Part shown: positions 33,854 through 43,198 of the stretch, piece after piece
Layout of the letters: each line of letters begins with the position of its first letter
Numbering within the stretch: the first letter of the stretch is position 1
Source: Microvirga sp052114605
Lineage (GTDB): Bacteria; Pseudomonadota; Alphaproteobacteria; Rhizobiales; Beijerinckiaceae
Direction of reading: 5' to 3'
Length of the DNA stretch: 64,000 nucleotides
Assembly (NCBI RefSeq): GCF_052114605.1
Contig: NZ_JBFRFB010000002.1
Location: 442,536-506,535, forward strand
The notes under the pieces: generated by a model
What the model saw: only the letters and a program-made list of their open reading frames with translations
Told to the model about the DNA's origin: nothing
The model's database searches: none
Made by a program: the position numbers and the translations under genes

Positions 33854-36553
33854 ATGGCCTTGACCCACTCGCCCCGTGCCTCGCCGGATGCGCTTCTCAG
33901 CATCGCCAACAGGGAGGGCCGCGGTCGCCTCAAGATCTTTCTCGGGGCAGCTCCGGGGGTCGGGAAGACCTATGCCATGCTCCAGTCGGGCAAGGCTCTG
34001 CGCGAGGAAGGCACGGACGTGGTCATCGGCCTTGCCGAGACCCACGGACGCCGGGAAACAGAAGGGCTTCTGCAAGGCTTCGAGATCCTGCCCCGCCTGT
34101 CCATGCCCTATCGTGGCAGGATGGTGCAGGAATTCGATCTCGATGCCGCGTTGAAGCGCCGTCCCGGCTTGATCCTCGTCGATGAGTACGCGCACACGAA
34201 CGCACCGGGCAGCCGCCATCCCAAGCGATGGCGGGATATCGAGGAATTGCTGGCCGCTGGAATCGATGTCTGGACGACCCTGAACATTCAGCATCTCGAG
34301 AGCCTCAACGACGTCGTGCAGCGCATCACGCGCGTGCGTGTGCGGGAGACGGTTCCGGATTCCGTTTTCGACCGGGCCGAAGAGCTTGTCCTCGTGGATC
34401 TGCCACCGGATGAACTGCTGAAGAGGCTCGCCGAGGGCAAGGTCTATATTCAGGACACCGCTGCGCGGGCCGTCGATCACTTTTTTCGTCCCAACAATCT
34501 CGTGGCCTTGCGCGAATTGGCATTGCGGCGTGCCGCCGAGCGCATCGACAGCGATCTTCTTGAACGGATGCAAGGCGGAGGGGTGGAAGGGCCTTGGGCT
34601 GCGGGTGAGCGCATCCTGGTCTGTATCGGACCCGATGAATCCTCTCCCATGGTCGTGCGTCATGCCAAACGGCTAGCGGACTCGATTGGCGCTCCGTGGC
34701 TGGCGGTCACCGTCGAGCGTCCGTTCAAGTCGATGAGCGACATGGAGCGGCGGCAGGTCGAGGAAACCATGAAACTGGCCGACAGCCTCGGAGCCGATGA
34801 GGCCAAGACCTTGCTCGGGTCTGATCTGGTCGAGGAACTTCTTCGCTATGCGAGGTTCGAGAACGTCACTCAGATCGTTGTCGGACGATCCAGACCCGGC
34901 TGGCTCATGGAAGCAATCGGGCGCTCATTGCCCCATCAGCTCGTCAGGTACGCCGACGACATCGCCATTCACGTGGTGACCGTGGCCGGAAAGGCTAAAT
35001 CTTTATCGCGACTACAAACGATGTTTGATTCCCTCAGCCAAAGAGGAATACGCCCCTTGCAATTCCTGTGGTCGGCGGCAAGCGTCATCTGTGCCATCGC
35101 GGCAGGACGCCTCATGACGGCGCTCGTGCCGCTGCCGAACGTCTCCATGATCTTTCTGCTGGCGGTTCTGTTTGCTGCCGTGCGCTTCGGGATATGGCCT
35201 GCGATCTTCACATCGGTCCTGGCCTTTGTCAGCTACAATTTTTTCTTCATCGAGCCTTTCTATGCCCTCACCGTGGCGCAGCCGCATGAACTTCTCGCAC
35301 TCTTCTTTTTTTTAGGATTCGCCGTTCTGTTCTCAGCCATCGCCGGACAGGTCAGGGAGCAAGCGAAAGCTGCGGTCGTGCGTGCCCAGGCAACACGCCG
35401 CCTGTTCGAGTTCGCACGCCGCTTGTCGAGCCTCGCGGAGCCGCAGGTCGTGGCCGAGGGAGCCGTGGCGGAAGTCCAAAGGTCTCTCGGTCTTCCAGCC
35501 ATCATCCTGTTTCCCCATGAGAGCGATTTGGCCCTCGCGGCTGCATGGCCGCCCGAGGACGACCTTGATACGGCTTCCATGACGGCGGCTCGTTGGGCCT
35601 ATGAGCGGAATGAGGCGGCAGGCTTCGGCACCGGCACCCTCCCGAACGTGCCCTGGCATTTCTTCCCCCTTCGGGCGTCATCCGGACGCATGGGCGTCAT
35701 CGGCCTCAAACCTGAGAGTCAGGGAAGGCCGCAACTGGATATGGAGGGACGTACGCTCTTCGAGACCTTGGCCGAACTGACCGCAACGGCTTTGGAACGG
35801 TCCCGCCTTGCCCGCGAGATTGCGGCTGCAAAGACGGCGACCGAGACGGAGCGAGTGCGCAACACATTCCTGGCCTCGATCAGCCACGATTTCCGCACAC
35901 CTCTGGCTTCCATTCTTGGCGCGGCGACAAGCCTGCTCTCCTATCGCCGCAAGATGCCCGAGTCCTCTCAGACCGATCTTCTGTCTCAAATCAAGGACGA
36001 GACGGAGCGGCTGGACGGCATGGTCCGCAATCTCCTGGCCATGACACGGGTCGAGGCGGGCGCTCTGGAAATCCGCCGTGATTGGATCGATGTCCACGAA
36101 GTGCTGGATCGGATTGTGGCCCTCTTCAAAAAGCGCGGAGCAACGCAAACCTTCAAGGTGGAGGTGGAACCGAACCTGCCGTTCCTGTCGGCCGATCCGA
36201 CCCTCCTGGATCAGGCTGTCACGAACATCGTTGGCAACGCCGTCCGCTACGCCGGATCGACTGCGACGATCCTTCTTGAGGCGCATCGGGACGGCAACGA
36301 TCTGGTCATCGGCGTGACGGATGACGGGCCGGGTATCCCCGCTGAAGTCCTGCCCCATGTCTTCGAGAAATTCATGCGTGGCAGAGACCAGGGCCTGGCC
36401 GACGGCGGGGACGGTTCCGGTCTCGGTCTTGCCATCGCCAAAGGCATCGTTCAAGCCCATGGCGGCACGATCAATGCCGAAAGCCCTTATGCGAATGACC
36501 GAGGCGCGCGCGTGACCTTCCGCCTTCCGATCATGGAGGATAGAGCCGAATGA
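33854..36553 (+). CDS. kdpD: Osmosensitive K+ channel sensor histidine kinase
   Basis: 899 residues. The N-terminal KdpD domain has IFLGAAPGVGKTYAM (Walker A 31-39), then a universal-stress-protein-like domain (about 250-370), four membrane helices (about 400-500), a GAF-like region, HisKA with SISHDFRTPLASILG (His678) and a HATPase domain ending in GSGLGLAIAKGIVQAHGG. It senses low K+ and phosphorylates KdpE. The stop overlaps kdpE by 4 nt. The gene is 48 bp downstream of kdpC. Confidence 0.97.
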   Translation: MALTHSPRASPDALLSIANREGRGRLKIFLGAAPGVGKTYAMLQSGKALREEGTDVVIGLAETHGRRETEGLLQGFEILPRLSMPYRGRMVQEFDLDAALKRRPGLILVDEYAHTNAPGSRHPKRWRDIEELLAAGIDVWTTLNIQHLESLNDVVQRITRVRVRETVPDSVFDRAEELVLVDLPPDELLKRLAEGKVYIQDTAARAVDHFFRPNNLVALRELALRRAAERIDSDLLERMQGGGVEGPWAAGERILVCIGPDESSPMVVRHAKRLADSIGAPWLAVTVERPFKSMSDMERRQVEETMKLADSLGADEAKTLLGSDLVEELLRYARFENVTQIVVGRSRPGWLMEAIGRSLPHQLVRYADDIAIHVVTVAGKAKSLSRLQTMFDSLSQRGIRPLQFLWSAASVICAIAAGRLMTALVPLPNVSMIFLLAVLFAAVRFGIWPAIFTSVLAFVSYNFFFIEPFYALTVAQPHELLALFFFLGFAVLFSAIAGQVREQAKAAVVRAQATRRLFEFARRLSSLAEPQVVAEGAVAEVQRSLGLPAIILFPHESDLALAAAWPPEDDLDTASMTAARWAYERNEAAGFGTGTLPNVPWHFFPLRASSGRMGVIGLKPESQGRPQLDMEGRTLFETLAELTATALERSRLAREIAAAKTATETERVRNTFLASISHDFRTPLASILGAATSLLSYRRKMPESSQTDLLSQIKDETERLDGMVRNLLAMTRVEAGALEIRRDWIDVHEVLDRIVALFKKRGATQTFKVEVEPNLPFLSADPTLLDQAVTNIVGNAVRYAGSTATILLEAHRDGNDLVIGVTDDGPGIPAEVLPHVFEKFMRGRDQGLADGGDGSGLGLAIAKGIVQAHGGTINAESPYANDRGARVTFRLPIMEDRAE

Positions 36554-37242
36554 GCCGCGATCCGCGCGTTCTCGTCGTCGATGACGAAGCCGCTATCCAC
36601 CGCTTTCTCACGCCAGCTCTCATGGCCAACGACTATGACGTCATTCAGGCCATGACGGGCGGCGAGGCTTTGAAGCGCATCGCCACGGACGCGCCCGATA
36701 TCGTGGTGCTCGATCTCGGCCTTCCTGACATCGACGGCAAGGAGATCATCACTCGCGTGCGCGAGTGGTCCGACGTCCCGATCATCGTTCTCTCCGCCCG
36801 TGACAGGGAAATCGAGAAGATCGAAGCTCTCGACCGTGGCGCAGACGACTTCGTCAACAAGCCGTTCGGAATCGGCGAACTCATGGCCCGCCTCCGGGCA
36901 ACCCTAAGACATCGCCTATACCGAAAAGGAGAGACGCCCGCCGTCAAGATCAAGGATGTGGAGATCGATACGGTGCGGCGGCGGGTGTTGCGGAATGGCG
37001 GCGAAATTAAACTGACGCCCAAGGAATTCGATTTGCTGGCTCTCCTGGCTCGTCATGCCGGGAAGGTCGTGACTCATAAACAAATCCTGACCTCCGTCTG
37101 GGGGCCAGCTCATGAACATGATACGCAGTACTTGCGGGTTTATGTCGGCCAAGTGAGACAGAAAATCGAGGACGATCCGGCGTCTCCCGCGATCATCCTG
37201 ACGGAGCCGGGGGTCGGTTATCGCCTTTCTGATGTTGAATGA
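36550..37242 (+). CDS. kdpE: Response regulator KdpE
   Basis: 230 residues. The receiver domain has VVDDEAAI, VVLDLGLPD (phospho-acceptor Asp55), the LSARD segment and a KPF lysine. The OmpR/PhoB-type winged helix ends in VWGPAHEHDTQYLRVYVGQ and EPGVGYRL. It activates the kdp operon when phosphorylated by KdpD. It is translationally coupled to kdpD. Confidence 0.97.
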   Translation: MSRDPRVLVVDDEAAIHRFLTPALMANDYDVIQAMTGGEALKRIATDAPDIVVLDLGLPDIDGKEIITRVREWSDVPIIVLSARDREIEKIEALDRGADDFVNKPFGIGELMARLRATLRHRLYRKGETPAVKIKDVEIDTVRRRVLRNGGEIKLTPKEFDLLALLARHAGKVVTHKQILTSVWGPAHEHDTQYLRVYVGQVRQKIEDDPASPAIILTEPGVGYRLSDVE

Positions 37243-37330
37243 CAGGTCTTAAACGTACCTGATATTCACAGCCGCGGATTTTGATGGAGCGAGGGTCCTC
37301 TTAGCATCGGCTCGGTTATTTAACGTACGA

Positions 37331-37480
37331 GTGAAACTCAAGGATGCGGTAGAGCTCAATGAGCATCGGATCGAGAGCTACGATACAGCAAGAGGGAATG
37401 GTACTTCCCCTGAAATCAAGCGTTTGCACGAATGCCAGCGCGCACTTGCCGCCTTCAGTCGCGTCGCCTCCGAAGTTTAG
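37331..37480 (+). CDS. Possible small protein or gene remnant (49 aa)
   Basis: A GTG-started frame of 49 residues, hydrophilic and helical, with KLHECQRALAAF-like residues near the end. There is no clear ribosome binding site, and the frame stays open upstream through kdpE's 3' region without a start, so it may be the tail of an older gene. Not recognised. Confidence 0.25.
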   Translation: MKLKDAVELNEHRIESYDTARGNGTSPEIKRLHECQRALAAFSRVASEV

Positions 37481-37544
37481 CCAACCGAGCGCTTGTTGAA
37501 TTAAGTCACGGCTCAGGTCTCACGCGTGACCAGACACGTTAAAG

Positions 37545-37830
37545 TATGTGTGTGACCGCTCAGACAAAGGCAAAACTTGGGAACCGTTACTTCGAGTGCA
37601 GGAATTCGAAGGATGCAGGATAAATTCCCTCTCTTTTACGAGGTAACTTCTGTGCAAAGGTAGCATCCAGAACCAGAAATTTCCCTGCTCTAGTTTCATG
37701 GGAAAATGATGCATAAGCCTTTGATATTTAATAGAAGTTAGTTGATTGGGCATCCAGAAACTGTCCGATTTTTCGAAATTTCCCTCTATTTTTCCCAGTA
37801 ACAAGCAAATAACCGAGGCAGGTTCGCACC
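37545..37830 (-). repeat. AT-rich spacer with repeated GGGAA(A/T)TT motifs
   Basis: On the minus strand the motifs GGGAAAAATAGAGGGAAATTTC, CAGGGAAATTTC and GAGGGAATTTAT recur at irregular spacing. The overlapping 109-residue frame has no start signal or family. Spacers of this style are, from memory, found near integration points next to tRNA genes in Bradyrhizobium-like genomes. Confidence 0.4.
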
Positions 37831-37842
37831 TGACTGCCTCCA

Positions 37843-37904
37843 CCGCCACTATCTAAGCCTCTGATATTGTAGACTTTTTGCCCTCAGGACCAGCACTCGC
37901 AAGT
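37843..37904. repeat. Imperfect direct repeat R1, att-like
   Basis: Begins CCGCCACTATCTAA, continues CTGATATTG and ends ACTCGCAAGT. It matches R2 at 42693-42753 in the same order and spacing, with 23 of the first 27 positions identical. CCGCCA resembles a tRNA 3' end, but no tRNA gene precedes it. The 394 bp from here to the ABC ATPase gene hold no gene that I can support. Confidence 0.5.
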
Positions 37905-38298
37905 CGCGATATCCTTTAGACAATTTCCGGATAACTATTCTCTGAGGCGCTCTTATTCGGAGTAGAGCGAGGCCTTCAGGGCTTCAGCTTTGCCTCGTTT
38001 CTCCATCCCAAAACGACCCAGTCCGGTTGTGGCATAAGAGGTAGGTGTAGGGGTGATCGATTGGACCAATGACTGCATTGTACTCAATAGCGGGACATTG
38101 GCCAAAATCCGAAATGTGCCACGAGCCGACATCTCGCCGACATCTCGGCTTCGCTGCGGGATGGACGTCGTGCGACGGCGGAAGAGGTTCAGCACACGGA
38201 GCCAACCGTAAGCGGTCAGCCTTAGGATGGGACCGCAGGAACGCCATCGGACTGGCGATGTGGCTATCCTCTTTGTCCTCCCGGCGGCATCCTATCCT

Positions 38299-39075
38299 CT
38301 AGGATCGGCGCAGATAAGCATCCACCATGAGCGTGCCAGTCGAGACGCGCTCCACATGGATGCCTACTCCGTAGGCCGTCTCGATGGCATCTCCGGACAG
38401 TACCTCATGCGGCCGTCCGTCGGCCGCGATCCGGCCGTCGCCCAGCAGCATGAAACGCTTGGCGAAGCGGCTGGCGAGTCCGAGATCGTGCAACGCGACC
38501 AAGGTCACGATGCCCCGACTCTCGGTGACCTTCTGCACCAGCTCCATCACTTCGAGCTGACGCCTGAGATCGAGCGCGCTCGTGGGCTCGTCGAGCAGCA
38601 GGATCTGCGGATCGCGCACGAGAGCCTGGGCCATCCCGACGAGTTGCTGTTGCCCGCCCGAAAGGTCCGTCACCGGCCGGTCGGAGAGCTTGCCGATGCC
38701 GAGCTGGTCGAGGATTTCCTCGACCAGCATGATATCGGAGGCCGAGGCGCGCCCTCCCCGACCACTCTTGCGGACCAGAAGCACCACATCGAAGACGCTG
38801 AGAGCCGCACGCATTCCTACATGCTGCGACAGGAAGAACACCGCTTCGTGCCGCTTGGCGCTGCTGAGCGCGCCGAGATCGACGTCGTCCAGCATGATCG
38901 CACCCATCTGCGGCTTCAAGAGACCAGCGATGAGGCGGAAGAGAGAAGATTTTCCGACGCCGTTCGGCCCGACCACGGCGGTGATCTCACCGCGCCGAAT
39001 GTCCTTTGCCTCAATTGCGTCGAACAGCGGCAGATGCCGATAGCCGAAACTCAGGTCTTTGATCGCCAAGCTCAT
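38299..39075 (-). CDS. Iron-complex-type ABC transporter, ATP-binding protein
   Basis: 258 residues. Motifs in order: VVGPNGVGKS (Walker A, 35-43), FLSQHVG (Q-loop), LSGGQ (138-142), ILLLDEPT (Walker B, 158-165) and the LHDL switch histidine. It resembles FecE/FhuC/HmuV-type ATPases that energise uptake of siderophores or haem. It overlaps the permease gene by 4 nt. It is the last gene of the operon, 394 bp from repeat R1. Confidence 0.92.
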   Translation of the reverse strand: MSLAIKDLSFGYRHLPLFDAIEAKDIRRGEITAVVGPNGVGKSSLFRLIAGLLKPQMGAIMLDDVDLGALSSAKRHEAVFFLSQHVGMRAALSVFDVVLLVRKSGRGGRASASDIMLVEEILDQLGIGKLSDRPVTDLSGGQQQLVGMAQALVRDPQILLLDEPTSALDLRRQLEVMELVQKVTESRGIVTLVALHDLGLASRFAKRFMLLGDGRIAADGRPHEVLSGDAIETAYGVGIHVERVSTGTLMVDAYLRRS

Positions 39076-40133
39076 CGCCAGCTCTCCCGGCGCACGGACA
39101 GGATCAGGCTCAGGAAGAACGGCACGCCCACGAGGGCCGTGATGATGCCGATCGGATAGATGACGCCGGGCGTGATCCCCTTGGACAAGGTGGATGACAC
39201 CGAAAGGATGATCGCTCCGGCCGCAGCGGAGACCGGCAGAAAGTACCTCTGGTCCTCACCTACGAGCAGCCGGGCGATGTGTGGGCCAACAAGGCCAATG
39301 AAACCGATCGTCCCGACGAAGGCGACGGCCGTCGAGGCCAGGATGGAGATACAGGCCAGCATCTCAAGTCGCAGGCGGGCCACGGGAACACCCAGGCTAG
39401 CGGCCCGCTCATCTCCCATGGTGAGCGCCGTGAGCATCCAGCTTCGCCGCATGCAGATCGGAATGACAAGCGTCAGCAGTCCCAAACAAATGGCGATTTT
39501 CGTCCAGCTGGCACGAGCAAGGCTTCCCATCATCCAGAAGATGATCTGCTGAAGCTGAGTTTCTGAGGATTGATACTGAATGAAGGCGAGAAGCGCGTTG
39601 AAGGTGAAGAACATCGCGATCCCCACCAGCACGAAGGTCTCGATGGTGACGCCGCGCATGCGGGTAAAAAGGAACAGGATCACGGAGGTCGCAAGAGCGA
39701 ACAGGAAGGCGTTCGCCGTCACGAGAAAGGCCCCCGCGAACGGAACGAGGCTGACGCCGACCGCGATGGCGAGCGCCGCCCCGAAGCTTGCTGCCGACGA
39801 GATGCCGAGGGTGAACGGATCTGCGAGAGGGTTGTTCAGGATCGTCTGCATCTGCGCGCCCGCAATGCCCAGCATGGCGCCGACGAGGATCGCCATGATG
39901 GCGACCGGAAGGCGCACGTTCCACACGACGACATCGAGCTTTCCGCCATAAGAGCCGGGATTGAGGATCGTTCCCGCCACTTCCTTCAGCGAGAAATTGC
40001 CCGGACCGACGGACACATCGATGACCAGGGCCAAGGCCAGGAGAGCCAGTGCTCCCGACACATAGGCCAAGCGTTGCAGCGTGCGGCGATGATAGCGCGC
40101 TCCGGCTCCACTGCTCAGGCTCAACTCAGTCAT
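39072..40133 (-). CDS. FecCD-family ABC permease
   Basis: 353 residues with about nine or ten membrane helices. The family signatures are GAMLGIAGAQMQTILNNPLADPF, a conserved ISSAASFGAALA segment and GFIGLVGPHIARLLVGEDQ before the last helices. One gene would supply both copies of a homodimeric channel. The ATG at 40133 is preferred over a TTG at 40151. Between the permease and the binding protein there are 57 bp. Confidence 0.94.
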   Translation of the reverse strand: MTELSLSSGAGARYHRRTLQRLAYVSGALALLALALVIDVSVGPGNFSLKEVAGTILNPGSYGGKLDVVVWNVRLPVAIMAILVGAMLGIAGAQMQTILNNPLADPFTLGISSAASFGAALAIAVGVSLVPFAGAFLVTANAFLFALATSVILFLFTRMRGVTIETFVLVGIAMFFTFNALLAFIQYQSSETQLQQIIFWMMGSLARASWTKIAICLGLLTLVIPICMRRSWMLTALTMGDERAASLGVPVARLRLEMLACISILASTAVAFVGTIGFIGLVGPHIARLLVGEDQRYFLPVSAAAGAIILSVSSTLSKGITPGVIYPIGIITALVGVPFFLSLILSVRRESWR

Positions 40134-40190
40134 ACGGAATGCTCTTTCCAAGGAAATATGGCGCGGGTCCGTGGACCCGCGCCGAGGACG

Positions 40191-41360
40191 TTACTTGAGT
40201 TCTGCCCAGAAGAGCCCATTCAGCGGAACGGCAAGGAATTTGTCATGTAGTTCCTGATAGGTCGCTTGCGGATCGAGATCCTTGAACTTGTCCGGGTGGA
40301 TCCACTTGGCCAAAGCCTGAATGGCCACGAAGTGATACGGGCTTTGGTAGAACTGGTGATAAATCGCCATCACCTTCTTGTTCTTCACGGTGGAGAGTTG
40401 GGCGATGCCCGGACGCTGCACGAGGCCACGGATTTGCTCCTGCACTTTCTCCGGCTGAGCCTCATATCCGAGCCAGACAGCCTTGTTGCCCGGGTTGGAC
40501 TTCGACCAGTTCGCGCCTGTCATCAACAGATAAGCCGGGTCTTCGACAATGATCTTCTCCGGATTGACCATGCCGCTTGCGCCGGAGAAGAACTTCGAGC
40601 CCCAGTTCATCCCGCCCGCTTCGGAGACGAATTCGCCGAAGTTGAAATTACCGAATGACCGGCAGCAGGTATCCGGCTCAAGGCCTGCAGCCTGCTCCGC
40701 AAAAATAAGAGGTCGCTCGTTCTGCTTCAGCTGGTTCGTCACGTTGTAGATGCGGCGCATCTGTTGCGTATAAAAATCGACGAATTCCTGCGCTTGATCC
40801 TGACGATCGAAGACGCGCCCCAGAAGGAGCATGCTCGGTACGGCGTTCTGCGTCGGACGCTCGCGGAAATCGATGAAGATGGTCGGGATGCCGGCCTTCT
40901 CGAGATTATCGAGGATGCCCGTCTCCTTGGCCTTGTCGTAGAAGCCGAGCGACAGAACGATCAGATCCGCATCAAGAGCAATCGCCTTCTCGACGCTGAA
41001 GTCTCCCGATGCGAGCGCGCTGACGAGAGGCACATTCTTGGCATCCGGAACATTCGCCAAATACTGATTCCAAGTGTCTGGATCGAACTTCGGCACGTCG
41101 TCACCGATAGCCGCCAGTTGCGCGAAGGGCTTCGCCTTGTTCAGCACGACGGTCGCGTAGAACAGACGGCCTTCGCCCAGAATTGCGCGCTGGACACCCT
41201 TCTTCACCGTGACCGTGCGACCTGCGAGATCGGTCACCTTGATCATCGTATCGGCGGCGTGACCGGGAGTGATCACCCCCAACGTCAGCAACACGAACGT
41301 CATGGCCAAAGCCATGCGCCGCACCAGCCTGGACAGGAATGTATGTGGCATCTGCGTCAT
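40191..41360 (-). CDS. Periplasmic iron-complex-binding protein
   Basis: 389 residues. The N-terminal signal peptide has basic RLVRR, a hydrophobic helix and a cleavage site at about GHA-AD (residues 34-37). The mature part matches the BtuF/FepB-type fold (VTDLAGRTVTVKK, DADLIVLSL, ADLIV-like strands), and a CC pair occurs near residue 230. The cargo may be haem, a ferric siderophore or another metal chelate; the sequence does not tell. The ATG at 41360 is used because the longer frame would overlap the methyltransferase gene. Confidence 0.9.
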   Translation of the reverse strand: MTQMPHTFLSRLVRRMALAMTFVLLTLGVITPGHAADTMIKVTDLAGRTVTVKKGVQRAILGEGRLFYATVVLNKAKPFAQLAAIGDDVPKFDPDTWNQYLANVPDAKNVPLVSALASGDFSVEKAIALDADLIVLSLGFYDKAKETGILDNLEKAGIPTIFIDFRERPTQNAVPSMLLLGRVFDRQDQAQEFVDFYTQQMRRIYNVTNQLKQNERPLIFAEQAAGLEPDTCCRSFGNFNFGEFVSEAGGMNWGSKFFSGASGMVNPEKIIVEDPAYLLMTGANWSKSNPGNKAVWLGYEAQPEKVQEQIRGLVQRPGIAQLSTVKNKKVMAIYHQFYQSPYHFVAIQALAKWIHPDKFKDLDPQATYQELHDKFLAVPLNGLFWAELK

Positions 41361-41419
41361 ATCCTCAAGCGAAGGGTTCAAGGCCCTTGGTTGAAAAAGC
41401 CCCGAAGCCGGCGGGAGCT

Positions 41420-42223
41420 TCAGGGTTTGCGGGCCCGGATCGCGTAACGATCCTGGCTTGCCCGTTCGAGTTGCTGGCGCAGGGGCATATTGCGCCACTG
41501 CCCGCGATGGATGGTCGACAGATCCCGGTCGATGGTCACGTCCTGGAATCCTGCCGCCCTCAGAAGATCGGCAATCCGATCCGCGCGGGCACCGTCCGAG
41601 AAATACACCTGCTTCAGGATGCGATTGTGGGTTTCCATATCCATGCCAGGCCGAGGCAATGCCGGCGTGAGCTTGGCCAGCAGCCTGGCGGCGGAGCGCA
41701 GGACGTGGGCCTTCAAGGTTCTCGGCGCGCCCGTATCGGCATCAACGATGAGGAGGGTTCCACCTGGCTTCAGAACACGAAACCATTCGGCAAAGGCATC
41801 AGTCGGATTGACGAGAGTCCAAACCAGGTGACGGGTGACCACCGCATCATAAGTTGCGTCCGCCTCCAATGTCTGCTCGGCATCGCCGGCGATGAAGTGG
41901 ATTGCTGCCTTCCGCTGACCTGCCTTGGCGCGCGCACGCGCCAGCATGGCATCGGAGAAGTCGAGGCCGGTAACCTGAAAGCCGAGATCGTGGAGAAGAT
42001 GCGAGATGACGCCGGTCCCACTCGCAAGGTCGAGAACTGGCCTACCCTCTCCCTCACCAAGGTGCCTCCGGAAAAGCGCATGCCAACCCGCTCGCTCCTG
42101 ATCGTTGAAGATCTCGTGGCCGGGTGAGAGGTCGAACGTTTCCGAGCGCCTGCCCCAATACTCGCGGATGTCATCCTTGAGGGACCAGTTGAAAGAGGTT
42201 TCGTCCATCGGATCGTTCCGCAT
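41420..42223 (-). CDS. Class I SAM-dependent methyltransferase
   Basis: 267 residues. SAM-binding motif I is VLDLASGTG (63-71), followed by VTGLDFSDAML and HFIAGDAEQ. WFRVLKPGGTLLIVD is motif III. It resembles ubiquinone/small-molecule methyltransferases. It precedes the transporter genes in one operon, 59 bp before the binding protein start, which suggests it modifies the chelate that is taken up or an intracellular product of it (inference). Confidence 0.85.
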   Translation of the reverse strand: MRNDPMDETSFNWSLKDDIREYWGRRSETFDLSPGHEIFNDQERAGWHALFRRHLGEGEGRPVLDLASGTGVISHLLHDLGFQVTGLDFSDAMLARARAKAGQRKAAIHFIAGDAEQTLEADATYDAVVTRHLVWTLVNPTDAFAEWFRVLKPGGTLLIVDADTGAPRTLKAHVLRSAARLLAKLTPALPRPGMDMETHNRILKQVYFSDGARADRIADLLRAAGFQDVTIDRDLSTIHRGQWRNMPLRQQLERASQDRYAIRARKP

Positions 42224-43198
42224 CGCTGTCGTCGGGGAGGGGGCGTAGCAGAAGCTCCCACAGCTGTCATTAGGTAAATTGGCAATTATACTGACACTTG
42301 CTCAGTTTAGAATTATTGTAATTCTACTGTAGTCTTAGATTACAACTCTTCTAAGCAACAATATCTATCTATGATAGGATTCAGAGTAGGATTTATGCTT
42401 GACTGATCAACTATAGAAGCGGCTGCCTCTGAGGCCTTTCCCTCAGCTGGCTCGAGGGCCTCCCATGAGTCATAAGCGGAATTCCACTACTCACAGTGAA
42501 GGTCCGTTCTACACTTCATTGCGGAAGTAGATCAGCCAAATGGGATTCCATCAATCTGCCTGCAGCCAGTCGGCTACGAACCATTCTCTGCCTGTGAGCA
42601 GAGAATTTCTTAGCCGATTTATATTAAATATTTCAATGACTTAATAGGTCAGAAACTTAACAACCGTACCAACAGTTTGTGTCTCGGCCGCTCCGCCACT
42701 GTCTAACCTTTTGATATTGCTTAGTTTTTAGATTTCGAGCCAGACTCGCAAGTGCCCGAAATGTCGGGGCTTTTCGGCAACCCGCATTCTCTGGCGGCCC
42801 GAATTCAAGACTCCAACGCGGCCGCATATGGGTCGAATTTCGCCCTTCTCTCCTGTGCCAGATGTTCGAGTCCGGTTGTGTATTGCGAAGATCCCTGGCT
42901 GTCAGTTGCGAGCTCTCCGCGAACGTTCAAATCCGAAAACACGCCTGTTTTTAACCCAAAGGCGATCTTCCTGAGGCGCTGACCGAATAGCGGCTTTGCG
43001 CCCTCAACTCGGTCGTTTAGGTCCGGCACTGTCAGTCCTCAAAGCGGTCGTTTAACCCCACGGCGTCTAGGATGTTCCGGCGGCCCATTCCTCTGCGGTT
43101 GCAAGGTTGAAGGTGTGAGGCGACAATCGGACCACCTATGTCGAGCTGAGGGGCTGCAACGACGCGAGTGGAGACGGTAACAGCCAGTCAATTCTGGC
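42224..43198. other. Gene-poor region with decayed sequence
   Basis: 975 bp without a supportable gene. The first 400 bp are AT-rich and hold the promoter side of the methyltransferase operon. Repeat R2 lies at 42693-42753. The rest contains short decayed frames and a tandem GCGGTCGTTTA-like motif (about 43010 and 43040). I see no RNA gene. Confidence 0.5.
42693..42753. repeat. Imperfect direct repeat R2, att-like
   Basis: Begins CCGCCACTGTCTAA, continues TTGATATTG and ends ACTCGCAAGT, matching R1 at 37843-37904. The two copies bracket the iron-complex transporter operon at 4.8 kb distance. Confidence 0.5.

Noticed and set aside
33566..34663. 365-codon open frame on the minus strand
   Set aside because: Antisense to kdpC/kdpD; the KdpD motifs on the plus strand are unambiguous.
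37520..37849. 109-codon frame on the minus strand
   Set aside because: Low-complexity GGGAAATTT-rich spacer, no ribosome binding site and no family; treated as repeat DNA.
38227..39159. 310-codon open frame on the plus strand
   Set aside because: Antisense to the ABC transporter ATPase gene, no start signal.
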